Of a stretch of 64,000 bases of DNA, positions 17,001 to 29,712 are shown one piece after another. The notes beneath the pieces are model-generated. The model was not told where the DNA came from and did not search any database. It saw only the letters and a list, made by a program, of their open reading frames with translations. The position numbers and the translations under genes were made by a program. Source of the DNA: Sanderia malayensis (taxonomy: Eukaryota > Cnidaria > Scyphozoa > Semaeostomeae > Pelagiidae); the NCBI GenBank assembly GCA_013076295.1, contig RQOL01000616.1, positions 4,802,392 to 4,866,391 of the forward strand, written 5' to 3'. Each line of letters starts with the position of its first letter. Position 1 is the first letter of the stretch.

Positions 17001-20000
17001 TTCATTATGGCAAGGTTATTGGATTGTTTAGTTTCATTCAAAGTGTTGTTTGTCCAGCATATCAGCAATTTTTGAAATCACAAAATGTTGCGTCGTTACA
17101 AAGTGCCGAAACTTGATTGGTTTTCGAGAATCGTAAGCAATTGTGTGAGAGATGAGTGAAAAAGAAGCTAGACATCGTTAGTTAATTAAAATTTTCACGA
17201 TGAATTTGGTACAAGTTATGCAAGTGCTTGACACAACAACTAATCTTCGTTTCCTGAAAGCCCAGTTCCTATTTTTCATAGCAGAACAAGTAAAACGGAA
17301 AGGTTATGATACTTAGGTTCGGTGTTGGATTGATTTAAAATGGCGCCTAGCTATCAAACGAGAAGTGAATTCTGTCTATTCCCGGATGACTAGTTGTGTG
17401 TAGATATCTTGTTTACCCAAATAAGCCTTATCGCGGATGTATTTAACGCTAAAAATTCATCAAAACATCCTTGACATACCATGCTCCTTGTCAAACACAG
17501 GAGGAACCGCAATTTATACAATTTTATTGCTGATTTTTAGCCTGCGTGTTTTGGAATGTCAATCCGTGTACATTCCCAGGCCGGCGGGGCTCGAACCTCG
17601 TTCCTTGTGGACCTTGTAGTCAGAGAACACGTGATTCTAAGCTGATTATCCCGCGCGGAGGAATAATGCAACCGCGCGGGTGGCTCTCTTACACCACACA
17701 ATCGGCCAACTCGAAATGAATAATTTCGATTTCAATCACTCCGCATGATCAATAATTGGGATGGGCCAAGCTCATCAAATCAATCTTTGTGTTTTGATCA
17801 CACTGATCAGCTTTTTTGGTTTGCAGAGCTTAGCGTGATTCAACGTTCTTTTAAAAACAAACCGATTCATCTCTGTCCTCTTTTTGTTTTACGCATCTTC
17901 AAAGTTACACACAAGATTTCCTCTGATTTTATTCTTTGTATATTATTATAAAGGGTTCCGAGTAAATGTTTATTGACGTAAATTTGCCACATACTTTGAC
18001 CATGCAGTAATATTTTTATTGTCTTTAACCGTCAAGTAGCGTTTTTTCTCCATTTAATTTATCAACCATCAGAAGGTTTTACAGGAATGAAAGCCACCCC
18101 TTTTCTTTCTCCTGTTTCGGCTCTCTTGACAAATTATCTTTACTTAAGTATTAAGCCATATATTGCGGGCGTGGGCATGGCTTACATAGTTACCATTCAC
18201 TGAAATTTTCATACTTTCATTGTATGCCACATTCGGTCGACAGCAACAATTTATATTTGTAGCAAATGCTAGGCAACTGTGGAAACAATTTTGTCATTTT
18301 TTAACATTGATGCATTTTTAGAGCCATTGACTTAATCAAGATGACTTTTCGGGTTTCGCTTTTGTGTATCTTTATGAACGGTTTACATCAAAGCTGCCAT
18401 TTTGAATGAATCCTGTTTCTAAGTAACAGGATTCTAAGTTCTCAGTTAGCTGAGCCTGTCAATTTTTAGCCACAAGACACGTGTTCATGCTGTACTGTGT
18501 CCTGTGTCCGTTCCCAATGCACTCATAACAATAGCAAATGCTCAGAAATAAAATTACAGCTTGTCCTTAGGTGTGACTCTGCTATTTGACAAAGACAAGG
18601 AAATTGAGCATGCCGTCCCAAAAGGCATTGTCACGTACTGTCTCTTGTGTCCCAATATTGATCAGCAATGCAAGCACGCAAACTTGCGATTTCATTTTGC
18701 TCTTGCACGGCATTGCATGACGTTGATATGGCTCTGATCTTATCATTGATTTATCCATTAACTGATTGGACTTGGCAGACCCTTTGAAGAAATGCACTTG
18801 TGTTCTCACTTCTTAGTGTATAAGTGCAACTCAGATATGACTTACCATCGCAATGCAATACCCCAATACTGTGTTATTACTCCAATGCATTGATGCTTTG
18901 ATGGTCGAGAAGGATTGTCTTTGTATCATATGATGGGCATTATGATGTTTCTGGATGCATTAAACGATGTTCGCTCAAAGACTACTTCTAACTCTGTTTT
19001 CTACTAAAAACAAACAACAGAATCTGAGATGTTTTGTTGAGATTTGCAGAATATTCATCTGCATGAGTGAAATTTAGACGTGTGGGTCCATGTTTAGCAA
19101 GTGTGGTAGAGGTTTTCGAGATGTTCGTTCAATCTCACAAGGAGCCCCTTAAAGCATTCGTTTTCTTTTGCATGGATCAAACATAGCACTTTCGCGCATA
19201 CTTTTAGTGACCAGGCCCCCATAAAATAAGCCAAGCCACAGCATATGTTATGCCGGTATTAAACTTCACTCAAATGGTTTGTTGTGGATTTTTCTAAGTT
19301 TCCGCGAACTTGCAATCATTCGAGAACTGCTCTCATTTATGCATCAAGAAAACATCCATTTCGTCTATTAGTACTGGTTTCCTTTGGTTCCCAAGATTAC
19401 GTCATCATAGAAAGCTCATAAGTGCCGTTAACTCCGTTATCTAATGCTCCTACTTTTGTGGTGGATTATACAATGATGATTTACACCGACAATATAGTTC
19501 TCATTATCTTATCTAAAAAACTAACGTCACAGCCCAGTCAACTGGCTTCTTTCATTTTTCTAGAGGTTGGGTTTGCAATCATTCTAGAACTGTTTCCATT
19601 CATACATCCAGAAGATAGCTAGTGCACACTATATCTATTCCGTGCGTAAATTTTTATAGAGTGAAGAATTTAAATTTTATTGGGCACAGCCGTCCTAACA
19701 TAACGTCGACTTCTTTTGCTAATTTCTTAACTCATTTATTTGGTTGTTTTTTATTAATTTTTTTTCTTTGTTCTTTATTTAGTATTTCCATGTTCTTCTA
19801 GAAGCTTTATTTTTCCACTACATGCTATTTCGAGCATCAGTCAATTGCTTAGCAATACCCTAAGCCATGCCACCGTTGCAATAATATCAATGTTGAAAGA
19901 GAAATTTTTATAGGTAAAGAACTGATGATAAATTAGGGGCTTTTCAAAGTTCTAAAAAGATATTGAAGAGGGCGGACTGTCTACTTAATGCCTTGTTACT

Positions 20001-23000
20001 GTCGAAATACGTAGGAGTAGCAAGATTATTATCTGTTTATAAAGTAAATATGGTGGGGTTTAGTTTGTTTTCATGCCAGATTTAGACTGACCTTCATGGT
20101 ATCGTATCTATGATTTCGACATTTTAAGCACACTTACACTTATGATAAGTTCGTATCTCTTGTGTCTTGCTGTATGAAGCGTTTATAGTGATAGCTATTG
20201 CATTACCAAGGGCTCTCGCACTTTTTAAGGGGCTTGCAGTTTTAAAAGCAGAGCAGAGAGCAATGCAATGGGAATTTAGGGAGACGTTTTTAGATAGGAA
20301 TCTTTTCAGTAAGTTGTTGATAATTAGAATTTGACGCTTCGAACGGACGTTTCTTGATTCCGTAGGAAATTGAATCATTTTTAATTCGCGCGGTGAATTC
20401 AGGCGGCGATATTTGTGGAGATTTTCGGGATATGAGAAAATTTGCTAGAACCGTTTTGTTGGATGTGCTAGTTACTGTACGATGGTGTTCAATGACTATT
20501 CTCGGCTTGTCAAATTCTTGAATGAGGCGGGGGAATTTCTTTGTGCTCGTTGAACTGAGCCCGGGATAACAATAGTCATTATGTAAAGTGTAAGAAGTAA
20601 AAAAAAGCTGGTAGAAATGAACAGAAATCATATAATTGCCGCGACTGAGAGTAAGGAAACGCGATATCAATTGAAATTTACATTACACGAATACGCTTGA
20701 CTATTTAACGAGCCTTTTTGCGATGCTTGCTCAGAACGTTGTTTGTCGACCTCGAGTCTGGTACTACTGCCAAGACAGGTCTTATACATATCGTGTATAT
20801 ATAATTGCTATAAGCTGTGTAGTCGCACCTCGCTACGATTCTACGATATATCAAGCATTGGAGAAAGTTTAAGCACTGAATATTCGATCCCTTCATATTA
20901 TTGAGGGATTTGACCAAAAGTAATGGAGGCCATTTACTTCAGGGTATGATTTTTTATCAGTTCATCTTTAAGATTTGATATAATTTATTGTTTCCTAATT
21001 TAGAGATATTAATTTGAATAGTTTTTAATTTGATTAAGAAGTTTAGATTGTCGAAAGGAATTAGCCTTGGTTTAACGTTTCGAACAGATAATAAAAATTT
21101 ATTCTTTGTTCGAATCAGCTTATTTTTCGTTACGAATCGGTGTCTGAACGCAACATAGTTTAGAGATCGTTTTCGCCACTGATGTATTTCCCAATAGTTT
21201 AATAAAGCACCACGCTTTTTGCTATATATATGCTGGGAATTTTCAAATATTTGTTCGTGAAATATTTCATATTTCAACCTTTCAACTTCTCAAAGTACTC
21301 AGAAATCATTACATCAAATATAGCTACATTTTTTCTAGATTATACTGCCCACTTTAGGTACTATTAAAATCAATCTATGGGTGCAAACAAATCTAAATGC
21401 GTCAACAAATATTTAATTTGCTCCATAATTGTTGCATTGATCATACTTGTGACGGGTAACGGAGTAAACACTTGAAATGTTCATTTGACTTTCACGAAAG
21501 ACACTTGAGTTTCACTTTGACTGAGCAAAGAAGATTGTCACATTCAAATGTTTCTGATTTCGAATTGCTTTATCAGTCTGACGTGGCAAGTTTGATAAAA
21601 ACTGTCTGGGTGGAGATAACATTAGGACAGTTTTGAATCCTTGTATGAATGAAACAAAGATGTGTTTTAGAAAAATTGGTCGAGATTTTAATAAACTCAT
21701 TCATGTATATAATACACTTTCCTTTATTGTGGTCAATTCCTGTGATAATAAGATCTGACAGAAAATTTCAATGGAAGATTGTCTGTTACAAGATATACAA
21801 CAAATTGACATTATGTCAAAGTTTTATTTGTTGACTCAAGAACACACCATCCTCCAGATTTTTCATCCACTTGTTTTGTGAACACAGAAATTAATTCCTT
21901 TTCGACAATTCGCCCTAATTTAGTTTACTCTCTGTCTCCCAACATATATATAATTGTCAGCTCTCGTACGAATCTGAATCTGCGTCATTCAGGTCGGAAT
22001 TCAAAGACCACAGATTTGAATATTTGACTGAAAATCCTTACGTAAAGCGGTGGTAGAAAATGGGTTTCCTAAAACGTCTACTGCTCTTTAAATAGACCTT
22101 TCTTGGCCTGAAATCCAGATATATTCTTGCATCTTCTTGACTGGCATTGTGTTGCGTAATTTGTCTTGCATGCATTATCCGTAATTACATTTGTCTGGAA
22201 TTTCAATGCAGCGTTAAGTTACTTCAGACTTGGTTATTAACTGGAACGGGCTGAGCGTAAAATTAAGGTCAATTTGTCTGTTGCCAGTCTGCGAAAACAG
22301 ACAAATTAATTATGCTGTCTTTTCATGTTACTACCTTGACAGGTAGTAACACGAATCATCATTAAGCGAGCCATTATTTATTAAATTCTACAATCATTAA
22401 CATTGATCCACGTCCGTACACTGTCAGCTTCTGCATATTACCATGTTTTATAGTCCCACGTATTTCTTTCATTATTTTGCTTAATTATCCGCGCGGATAT
22501 GTTACCGTTTGAACGGTCCCTGTATGTTACGCTTTCGTGCTCTTGCTTTGGCAATGTCTTTTCTAAAAATAGAGACATTTTTGTCCGCGCGGTGCAAAAT
22601 TGAACCGAGAGCCGCCATTACTTCTACACAACACCTTTTTTCCATGAAACGTACCTTGACAAGGATTAGCATAGCACATCAAGTTTTATGTTTTGCTTCG
22701 TGTCAAAGTCAAACAGAACTGGCTGCTTTTCAAACTCAGACGCCAACATCGAACTTAGCGCATGCCGTATTGCATTCAGACGCGCATTCATTCAATGTCG
22801 AATTCCGATTATAGCCTAATCGCTTAATAACCATAAAAATATATTCAGATGTATACATTGATCTCCTTAAGCCAGCTTAGCTCACAAGATTCCGTGATCT
22901 AAACTACTCAAAATTGCCTCAAATCCATAATTGGGGGATTATCCCCACCAAACCAGCTTATATTTTGTCTCATTATTTTCGATAATTTGTAATCAAGTGC

Positions 23001-26000
23001 TTGCCAACTTTGCAAGTGCATGATTCTCAAGAAAGGTTAAACTGAACAACGGCCATTTAATTAGGTTAAACTCTCCAGAGGATGATATATTTCTGTATTC
23101 CAAGGCACGCTAACGCCTTGCCAGTAATCAGCATTTAAAAGGAAAGTTAAATGGGTTACTGGTTCAACTGTCTCATTTCATAGATCATTGATTACTTCGA
23201 TTTGACTTGCCTCGTGTTATGTTATTATTATCATATCATCATAACCGTGAACTTCTTCACTGACTATGCATATGCTAAAAAATGATCTCTCCTTTCGTTT
23301 GCAGTTGTTCTGTGTTCTGTTGCTGACCCTAGCCTCGCAAATGATGAGTTTCAGCCTGCCCATTTTCAAGCCAAGACTCAGCGTCCGTTTCAAAGACCAT
23401 TCCCGATCGCGAAGCTTCGGATTCCCCAAGAGATTCACGCCGACGAGAAAACGAATCTCTTTCTCTAGCCAATACGAAATCTCAACCCACCCAACGAATA
23501 TTCGACTCATCAGACTATGCTCGAGAAATCAGAATGTCTTCTTGCAAGTCAACCCGAACGGCATTGTCAATGGCACTCACAATGCTAACAGCAAATACAG
23601 TAAGTTGTGTTGTTTTGTACCCTGAATTTATGTATTGCTTGTCGATAGCCCAGTGTCTCAAAACTTTGCTATTAACCAAATTTCAAATCCTCATATTTTT
23701 AAAGTCTCGTATAGTTTTTACAGTAAGTTTTGCCCCTCTCTGTCCTCTCTACAATTAGAATTTTCTCAATTTCCCCGTCATGTGGAACGACGAAGGTCCA
23801 CAGTGAGGCTTTCGTTGCGGCTTAGATTCAGTTCTCGCTCATACAAAAGGTTGATAGTCGCTGCAACTGTATTGCATAGTTCGTGTCACGAATTTATGCA
23901 AATTTATGCATTATTATCAGGTGTGGTTCAACTGTGTTTTGCTGATACAAAATGTCAGCATTCCATTTGTGCACAAATTTTATAAATTTCCATAGCTACC
24001 AAGAGCCTACAGCGTGGTATTTCCTCACATTCATTATGCATAGCATTTACTGTTCGGTATTTTTCTATTTTGGTCTGACATGAACAATAACTAATAGAAT
24101 ATATACTGTGAGAAATTGAAGCCATTGTGCTGAAAATAAAATCCTTTGTGTTAAACATATTGAAGCCAGTAGCAGATCTGTTAGTTCCAGAGCATGAAAA
24201 GGCATGCTAATGATGATGATGCTGATGATAATGCTTACTACTTGTGAGGTTTTCCTAAAGGATATGTCCTTTTTTTCAAACCTCAACTGATGCTTTTGCA
24301 ACTTTGCCGTATAAAACGTAGCATTATCAATAACAGCTTTTGTTTTTTTTACTCTGCAGTTCGGCTCCTCTGCACTTTTGTTTCTGCAGATCTTTTGTAC
24401 AACACAAGAAAGACTATTAGTCAAGATTGATCCCATTAAAATTAGGACTGCATGTGCAGTGTATGAAGCATCATGCATGCGGAAACCCTGCCCAGATCGA
24501 GTATTATTCTCGCGTTACAAACTCGTGGTTGATCATATGAGCTTCGTTGTACACAAGAAATGACTGAGTCTTACATATTATATGCAGCATTTGGTGTGCG
24601 TTTTCAGAATAACGCCAATGCAATGATACAATAAACTGTGCATATACAGATTATATTCACCATTCACTATTCAGAAGCATATTTCAATGTAGTCGCACTG
24701 TCAACTACTGCTATGACTCAAACGTGCATAGCTAAGCATCACAGCGTTTCATGCTTTCAAACGTGGTTTGCTTTTTACCCATTCAATCAACGTGAAGTGT
24801 TAAGCTTGATCCGACTTATAGAAATCCTTTTGTGTTAGCCTCGTGTGAGTTTTTGTCTCGCACAGGCTTGAGGCTTTCCTGCGCAGACAACCAAGGACAA
24901 TTTAGTCATAACAGGAAAGGCTCGTGTAGTATTCACTACTGTTATCCATTTAAATCGAGCCTTTTGGGCCCTTTTTTCTTCAACTAACAGCGGCACACTA
25001 CTTAATCCTCCATTACATTACTATACAATGTTTTGACATATATATGGATTAGGCCTGCTGAGATGCTGTAATATTCCTCTCATCTGATTTGTTTCACTTT
25101 TTGTTCAATGATGCTAAAAGCTGATATTTTTTACTTTGTAAACTGACCGAAGCTCTAAAACAAACTTTGTTTCTCACGACTTTCCCGAGTTTTTCTCATG
25201 ACATTAGCAATATCAAAATTCGTGTAACATTTCTTACATGTCCTTTACCCCTAAGCTTGTTACGGACGTAAATATTGCCTCACGACAATTTTATTTCGTG
25301 AACATTTTTTTCTTCATCTTGGGTCTCTATTTGTGATCCAAGAAGATGCCTTGTATAATTGGATCACACTTTGTAGTTCAATGGATCAATTCGATCATTA
25401 TCGATCCGATTATGGATTACTAGAGTTTGTCGGCAAAATCATTTATCGATTTATGCTTTTCTTTGCAGCCAATCTGGAACAAGAGTCCCTTGGTGTGAGT
25501 GTCGTTCGCTTAAGAGGAGTAGCTACCAGGCGATACATTGCCATGAACAGACAAGGGCGTATATACAGCACTGTGAGTATTATTTGATCTTTCTTTATAT
25601 AGACTATACATCTCTATGTAGTTGCAGTGTAGCAATGTTGTAAAATCCCCTACACGAAATGCCTTACTTTGCAACAGCATGTATAAGGCCTGTTACATCA
25701 TTGAATAGAGCTAACTTAAATCGCAGAATGGACAGAATGTCACTGTTTTCTTGGATCATTTCTCATTGTCTCAAGGCGAAACAGAGTATTAAGTTGACTT
25801 AAAATCTACATTTTCGCTAATGTGTTTCTGTTTTGTTCAACAGCTCGTTCCAAACACAGAGTGCATTTTCAATACTCGCCACGAAGAGAATTTCTACCAT
25901 TCATTCTGGTCATATGCATATGAACGCGAGCCGAAAGGATGGCTGCTTAGTGTGAAGAAAAATGGCAAGATGCGAAGGGGTATAAGGACTACCATGGGCG

Positions 26001-26047
26001 AGAAATCAACACAGTTTGTTTCTCTTCAACCTAATAATAACCTCTAA
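14087..26047 (+). CDS. Fibroblast growth factor family ligand (secreted)
   Basis: FGFs are secreted heparin-binding ligands of FGF receptor tyrosine kinases. Coding exons 14087-14101, 23305-23599, 25469-25572 and 25844-26047 join in frame to 205 residues. Residues ~72-198 form the beta-trefoil core: LCSRNQNVFLQVNPNGIVNG, then VSVVRLRGVATRRYIAMNRQ and the heparin-binding-type stretch KKNGKMRRGIRTTMGEKSTQ. The middle core exon is 104 bases with the phase typical of animal FGFs. Splicing the small first exon (ATGAATCAACGTATG before GTGAGT) to 23305 gives a textbook signal peptide, MNQRMLFCVLLLTLASQ. The alternative is an unspliced start at 23266 (MHMLKNDLSF...). An N-glycosylation sequon NGT lies near residue 94. 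The subfamily is not assigned. Core exons are certain; the distant first exon is inferred. Confidence 0.9.
17579..17695 (-). mobile_element. tRNA-like SINE fragment
   Basis: Read on the minus strand it contains a box B-like GAGGTTCGAGCCCCGCC. The T-arm does not pair properly, so it is not a functional tRNA. Upstream the GC-rich motif CCGCGCGG occurs twice about 25 bases apart, standing out from the AT-rich surroundings. Confidence 0.4.
22270..22350. repeat. Two neighbouring perfect hairpins
   Basis: AATTTGTCTGTT and its inverse AACAGACAAATT pair over 12 bases (about 22270-22310). GTTACTACCT and AGGTAGTAAC (22327-22350) pair over 10 bases around a TGAC loop. They lie in the FGF intron; no function is evident. 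Confidence 0.5.
23600..25468 (+). other. FGF intron between exons 2 and 3
   Basis: Starts GTAAGTTGTG and ends TTCTTTGCAG. Open frames inside on either strand, including a 137-codon minus-strand one, show no family resemblance and are treated as chance. Confidence 0.7.
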
Positions 26048-28010
26048 TCAATCTCCATCAATTATCGTGTGAAGCAATGAAAGGCCACATACAGCCACGC
26101 TGAACTCGACTGCCCTATCTGGCATGACATGGAATGAGATGAATTGCTTTGAGAGACACGAAGCGTGCGACCTGCTAGAAGGCGCACATGCGCACTCGCT
26201 GCTCATTCACAGCAATTGTTGTTGTTGTTGTTGCAGCTTCAGTTGCTGTGAAATATATGTATGTGGAAATAGTTTGAAGAGTGATGATGAATTGCGAATG
26301 AAAAGTTTACCTGATGCCTGCCTCTTTGTGACAACAATTATTTGGTGAAATTTGTTCAGCTTAGCTAGCCATTTTCATTTGAAGGCGTAGTCAATTTGAT
26401 CATAGGGTTAGTTTTTTTCATTTTAATATTTCTACCCCTCATCGTCAACTTATCTGTAATCATAATCATGACAATCATTTTGTCAGTTTTGCTGACGTCA
26501 CAAGTGCTCTTTTATCGAAGTATTTCAATTCGAAGTTTCGTTCAAATCAGCCTCCCTTTTGAAGTTCACCTTAGCATGTCAGTATTGTGTATATATACAT
26601 AAGTAGTGGTTTGTGAAGCATTAATAGTAAATATCTATGCCGTTAGGAATATTTTGCAAATAAATTATACCTGTAATATATATATGAAAGAGAGATTTTG
26701 TATTATGGGTACCAAGTCTAACTGCATATTGTAAAATAAGGTTAGGAAAAGCATCTATCTTCATTACAGCTTAGCTGCACATTTTACATGTCATGTCGAC
26801 GTACCATAATTGTATTTATTTCAGAGCAATTATCTTATATTATATATCATCATAATTAGTTTTAAATATAAAATTTGATACACAAATATTGCATTTCGAG
26901 TTATTTCTCTCTAATTTGCATGCTACTGTTTTCATGGATGCGAGATCAGCTTATTGCTGACGCCTTTAGCACAGTAGATGCTACTACCTGCGTCTGTTTC
27001 AACTGCCAACTTCACCCAACAAGACTGGGTGACGTTGATGAACAAGTTGGGGGCGATATCTTCATTGTTTTGACACTTGAAATCGCCATCGTATCTGTTT
27101 TCAAGCTTGGTATTGCACTGGTTACACATCAGAAGATAATGCCATCAATGCCAAGCTACTGTATTGTTAAGAATTTGGAAGAATTTCCAAACAACATTGT
27201 TCTCTTTGAATTTCAGAGCCCTGGGATTTGATATTTTGCATCATTACTATTTAAATGTTAACTTCCCCTGCAAAAATGTGCTTTCTTTTTGTGCCTTGGT
27301 ATTCTTTTGTCTTTACATACGGGAGCTCTTGTTTTTTTCCATAAATGGCATTTCGGCCGCACGTGACAGACCATAAATGGCATATGATTGTACCCAGTCC
27401 CCGACTCGTATAAATATTATCTGCAGATAGTTCCACGCCTTTTCGAAGTCATTCACTCTGGCATGAAGGTTGAAGAAGGACGTGAGTGATGTTGTCCTTC
27501 AAGTGCAAGCTGAAGAAGAACACGTTTTCAAAGGTTTACTCGTTGCTGTTCACAGATTTTCGATGGAGTCATCTTGTATTCATGAGATAAGTAAGTAGTG
27601 TTTTGCTTTTTACCTTTTTCGTGGCATAACTACTTCGTTAGACTAGTTTTTGACTTAAAGAAAACTACCGAATTTTCAACAAGAAGCAACCTCACTTTAC
27701 TTGGTAGATTAGGCCATGCTAACGAAGGATTAAATTTTGTGCAAGAAGAATCTAGCTTGGGGCTATATTCAGTGTTTTGAAAAGTACTTTCTATTTGCAG
27801 GTAGCTACTAACAGCCGACTAAGTGAAACTTTGAGTTTTATATCAAAGAGAAGAAACAAGTCTGCGGTTTTGAAAATGTTCAAATGAACTGGTTGCTTCA
27901 CGCTAATCTTCGTGGAAGGTAATATGTCTAATATTGCTGGCCTAATCTTTTTCATACGTTGATTTACTTTTATTACCTTGTACATAATTTGTTTAACTTT
28001 CTTCCATAGA
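26048..28010. other. FGF 3' flank, no supported gene
   Basis: It holds the FGF 3' UTR (a candidate AATAAA lies at about 26658), a short TTG run near 26216-26233, and splice-bounded short stretches near 27427-27482 and 27557-27590 that do not keep an open frame when joined. A possible decayed coding fragment at 26932-27129 is listed separately. Confidence 0.45.
26932..27129 (-). pseudogene. Possible decayed zinc-ribbon/OB-fold (RPA1-like) fragment
   Basis: The minus-strand frame reads CNQCNTKLENRYDGDFKCQN and then PNLFINVTQSCWVKLAVETD. The order C-x2-C, a G-[FY]-x-C step, then an aromatic/hydrophobic strand and a W resembles the C-terminal zinc ribbon and OB fold of replication protein A 1 and of RPA-like proteins carried by some transposons. 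The fourth cysteine is missing, a stop lies 5 codons upstream of the first Met, and no splice partners were found. It may be chance. Confidence 0.22.
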
Positions 28011-28062
28011 AAAAGAAGAAAGAAGAATGAGGAAAGAAGAAAGAAGAATGAAGAAAGAAGAA
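28011..28062 (+). repeat. GAA-rich microsatellite
   Basis: Irregular repeats of GAAGAAAGAA. Confidence 0.85.
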
Positions 28063-28221
28063 TTTGCTTTCTTATATCATAAAAATATACATTGTTGCTG
28101 CTTCGTTATTTGTTGTTCATTTCTGCGCAGAGATAAGACAGAGAAGTAGATTAGAGCTTAATGGATAATGAAATAGATGATAGTTAATTAGATGATAAAA
28201 TAGAGAATAGCTAAATAACAA

Positions 28222-28369
28222 GGTGTAGGAAACGACGAAAGGGAGAGAGAAAGGGACAGAAGAGATGAAAGGAAGGATACGAAGGACAGAAAAGGTGAGG
28301 AGAGAGTGGAAGGGGAGGGGGGAGAGAGAGAACTAGCTCGTGAGAAGGGAGTGAAAGGAGGGTTGTTGC
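28222..28369 (+). repeat. Purine tract (GA-rich)
   Basis: About 150 bases are almost entirely A and G, including a run GGAAGGGGAGGGGGGAGAG. A pyrimidine tract of similar make-up follows 140 bases downstream on the same strand. Confidence 0.8.
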
Positions 28370-28410
28370 ACCGGACAGCGTCCCGAGGATATTAGCCTCT
28401 ATCCGGTGCA
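28367..28410. repeat. 9-bp hairpin between the purine and pyrimidine tracts
   Basis: TGCACCGGA (28367-28375) and TCCGGTGCA (28402-28410) are exact inverses, with a weaker inner pairing GAGG/CCTC. It sits at the edge of the purine tract. Confidence 0.6.
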
Positions 28411-28510
28411 CTGCTATGGAGAGAATTAACGTGTGAGAAGGACACCAAAGAAGTGACACATTTAGCTATATAATTTAGCTTGCCAATACACATAACACAC
28501 ATGATAATAC

Positions 28511-28688
28511 ACTTAATTTTCTCTTCTCGTCTTCTCCATCTTTCCTTGCATCCCGCTCCCTTCACTCCTGTGTCTCCCTTCTCTCTCCCAGCTCTCTCTT
28601 CTCCCGCCCACTCTCTGTTTCTCCTCTTCTCTCTCCTCCGTCCCTTTTCTTCTCTCTTCTCCTTTTTCCCTTCTCTTCTCCCCTTGTA
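28511..28688 (+). repeat. Pyrimidine tract (CT-rich)
   Basis: About 180 bases are nearly all C and T, apart from scattered G and A. It gives a spurious Ser/Leu/Pro-rich open frame, not counted as a gene. Confidence 0.8.
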
Positions 28689-29115
28689 GCCTGAAAAAGA
28701 AGATTTTAAATTAATAAATTTAATAGAAAGAGTGGCAAATAAATAGGTATAAATAAATATCCAGAGTCACACTCTGGAAAAAATCAAGAAATAATAAATA
28801 AGCAAAGTAAAAAACATAATGAAAATAGCGCATACCACTTTATTTCTGGTTTGTTAGTGTTGCCTGCGTTGCATCACTCGGATCTTCTTGCACCTGCGCA
28901 GGAGCTTTAACCACGTGTTAATCTGCAATGGAAGGATAGAATCAATTTAGATTGTTGCCGCTGATGTCATTCTTGTTCCGATATGGAACAAAACGATACA
29001 AAATGAAATTAAGATCGAATCAAAAAGCTTTAAATACTTATCTTAATTGGATACAAAGAGCTAAAGCTTTGCGAATGGAAATGTTAAACAGCAGAGCCTT
29101 GGGTCAGCCATTTAA

Positions 29116-29509
29116 TCATCCTTTCAATGCATCAACATTTTTCCACCTTGAATAGCTGAAATGTCACCTAAAAAGTAACAAAGCTAGTTTAAAAAGCCAT
29201 CGATATTGTGCATTGGTTTGCCATGTTTCGCATTAACTGTAAGAAATTATCAAGCGATAGAAACAGCAGTGTTGTTGTTGCTGTTATTGTGAGAAACGTA
29301 AAGCGATTGTATTAAATAAAAATATTTCTCTCGATTTCTGAGACGGTAAAGCTATGAATTAATTAGAAAAATGCATGATAAAGCAATATTAGTAATACTT
29401 ACGATTTTAATCCAGAGGTATCAGGTCCCCTGACGGATAGCCAAGCATAAGACCACTTATATTCTCGCTTTGCATTTTCTTTTAACGTCGATGGCCGAAC
29501 GGAAAAAAC
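29116..29509 (-). CDS. Possible 3' exons of a small unidentified gene
   Basis: On the minus strand an open segment 29509-29403 is bounded by a good acceptor (CGCATTTTTAG) and a strong donor (GTAAGTATT). It joins in frame to 29155-29116, which has an acceptor TTCAG and a TGA stop. The joined product would contain EYKWSYAWLSVRGPDTSGLK and end in WKNVDALKG. I do not recognise it. No upstream exon with matching phase was found before the WWC 3' end at 31418; an ATG exon near 30084-30048 (MSERQKLIKGYQ) has the wrong phase. It could be a non-coding transcript or chance. Confidence 0.28.
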
Positions 29510-29629
29510 CTAAAAATGCGCATAAAATAAATGTAAAACCAAAAAAGACTGTGTACAAAAATTCATTATATTTTGTCATAAGACGATAATGAAAACACAT
29601 TTCTTATTCATTAAAAACAAACATGCAAA

Positions 29630-29712
29630 GCCGCTACGAGACTCGAACTTGCGACTTTTTGCTCCAATCAGTCTGTTTCAAGCACTATTTAGAGATGCAT
29701 AGCTCTACATTA
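29630..29712 (-). mobile_element. tRNA-like fragment
   Basis: The minus strand carries a box B-like AAGTTCGAGTCTCG preceded by a loosely box A-like segment. No cloverleaf forms. It is probably a SINE head or tRNA relic. Confidence 0.3.

Larger units (their letters stand above)
14102..23304 (+). other. Putative 9.2-kb intron 1 of the FGF gene
   Basis: It is non-coding as far as I can see. It begins GTGAGTGTA and ends CTCTCCTTTCGTTTGCAG. The contents are AT-rich sequence, a tRNA-like SINE fragment and some short hairpins. Long introns of developmental ligands often carry enhancers, but none can be named from one sequence. Confidence 0.5.

Noticed and set aside
20124..21277. Three overlapping minus-strand open frames of 84-126 codons in the FGF intron.
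   Set aside because: They lie in different frames, have no recognisable domains and no linking splice sites; such lengths arise by chance in AT-rich DNA.
24065..24478. 137-codon minus-strand frame in the FGF intron.
   Set aside because: No family resemblance, no start context or splice partners, and it opposes a well-supported gene.
28480..28689. Ser/Leu/Pro-rich frame.
   Set aside because: A by-product of the pyrimidine tract.
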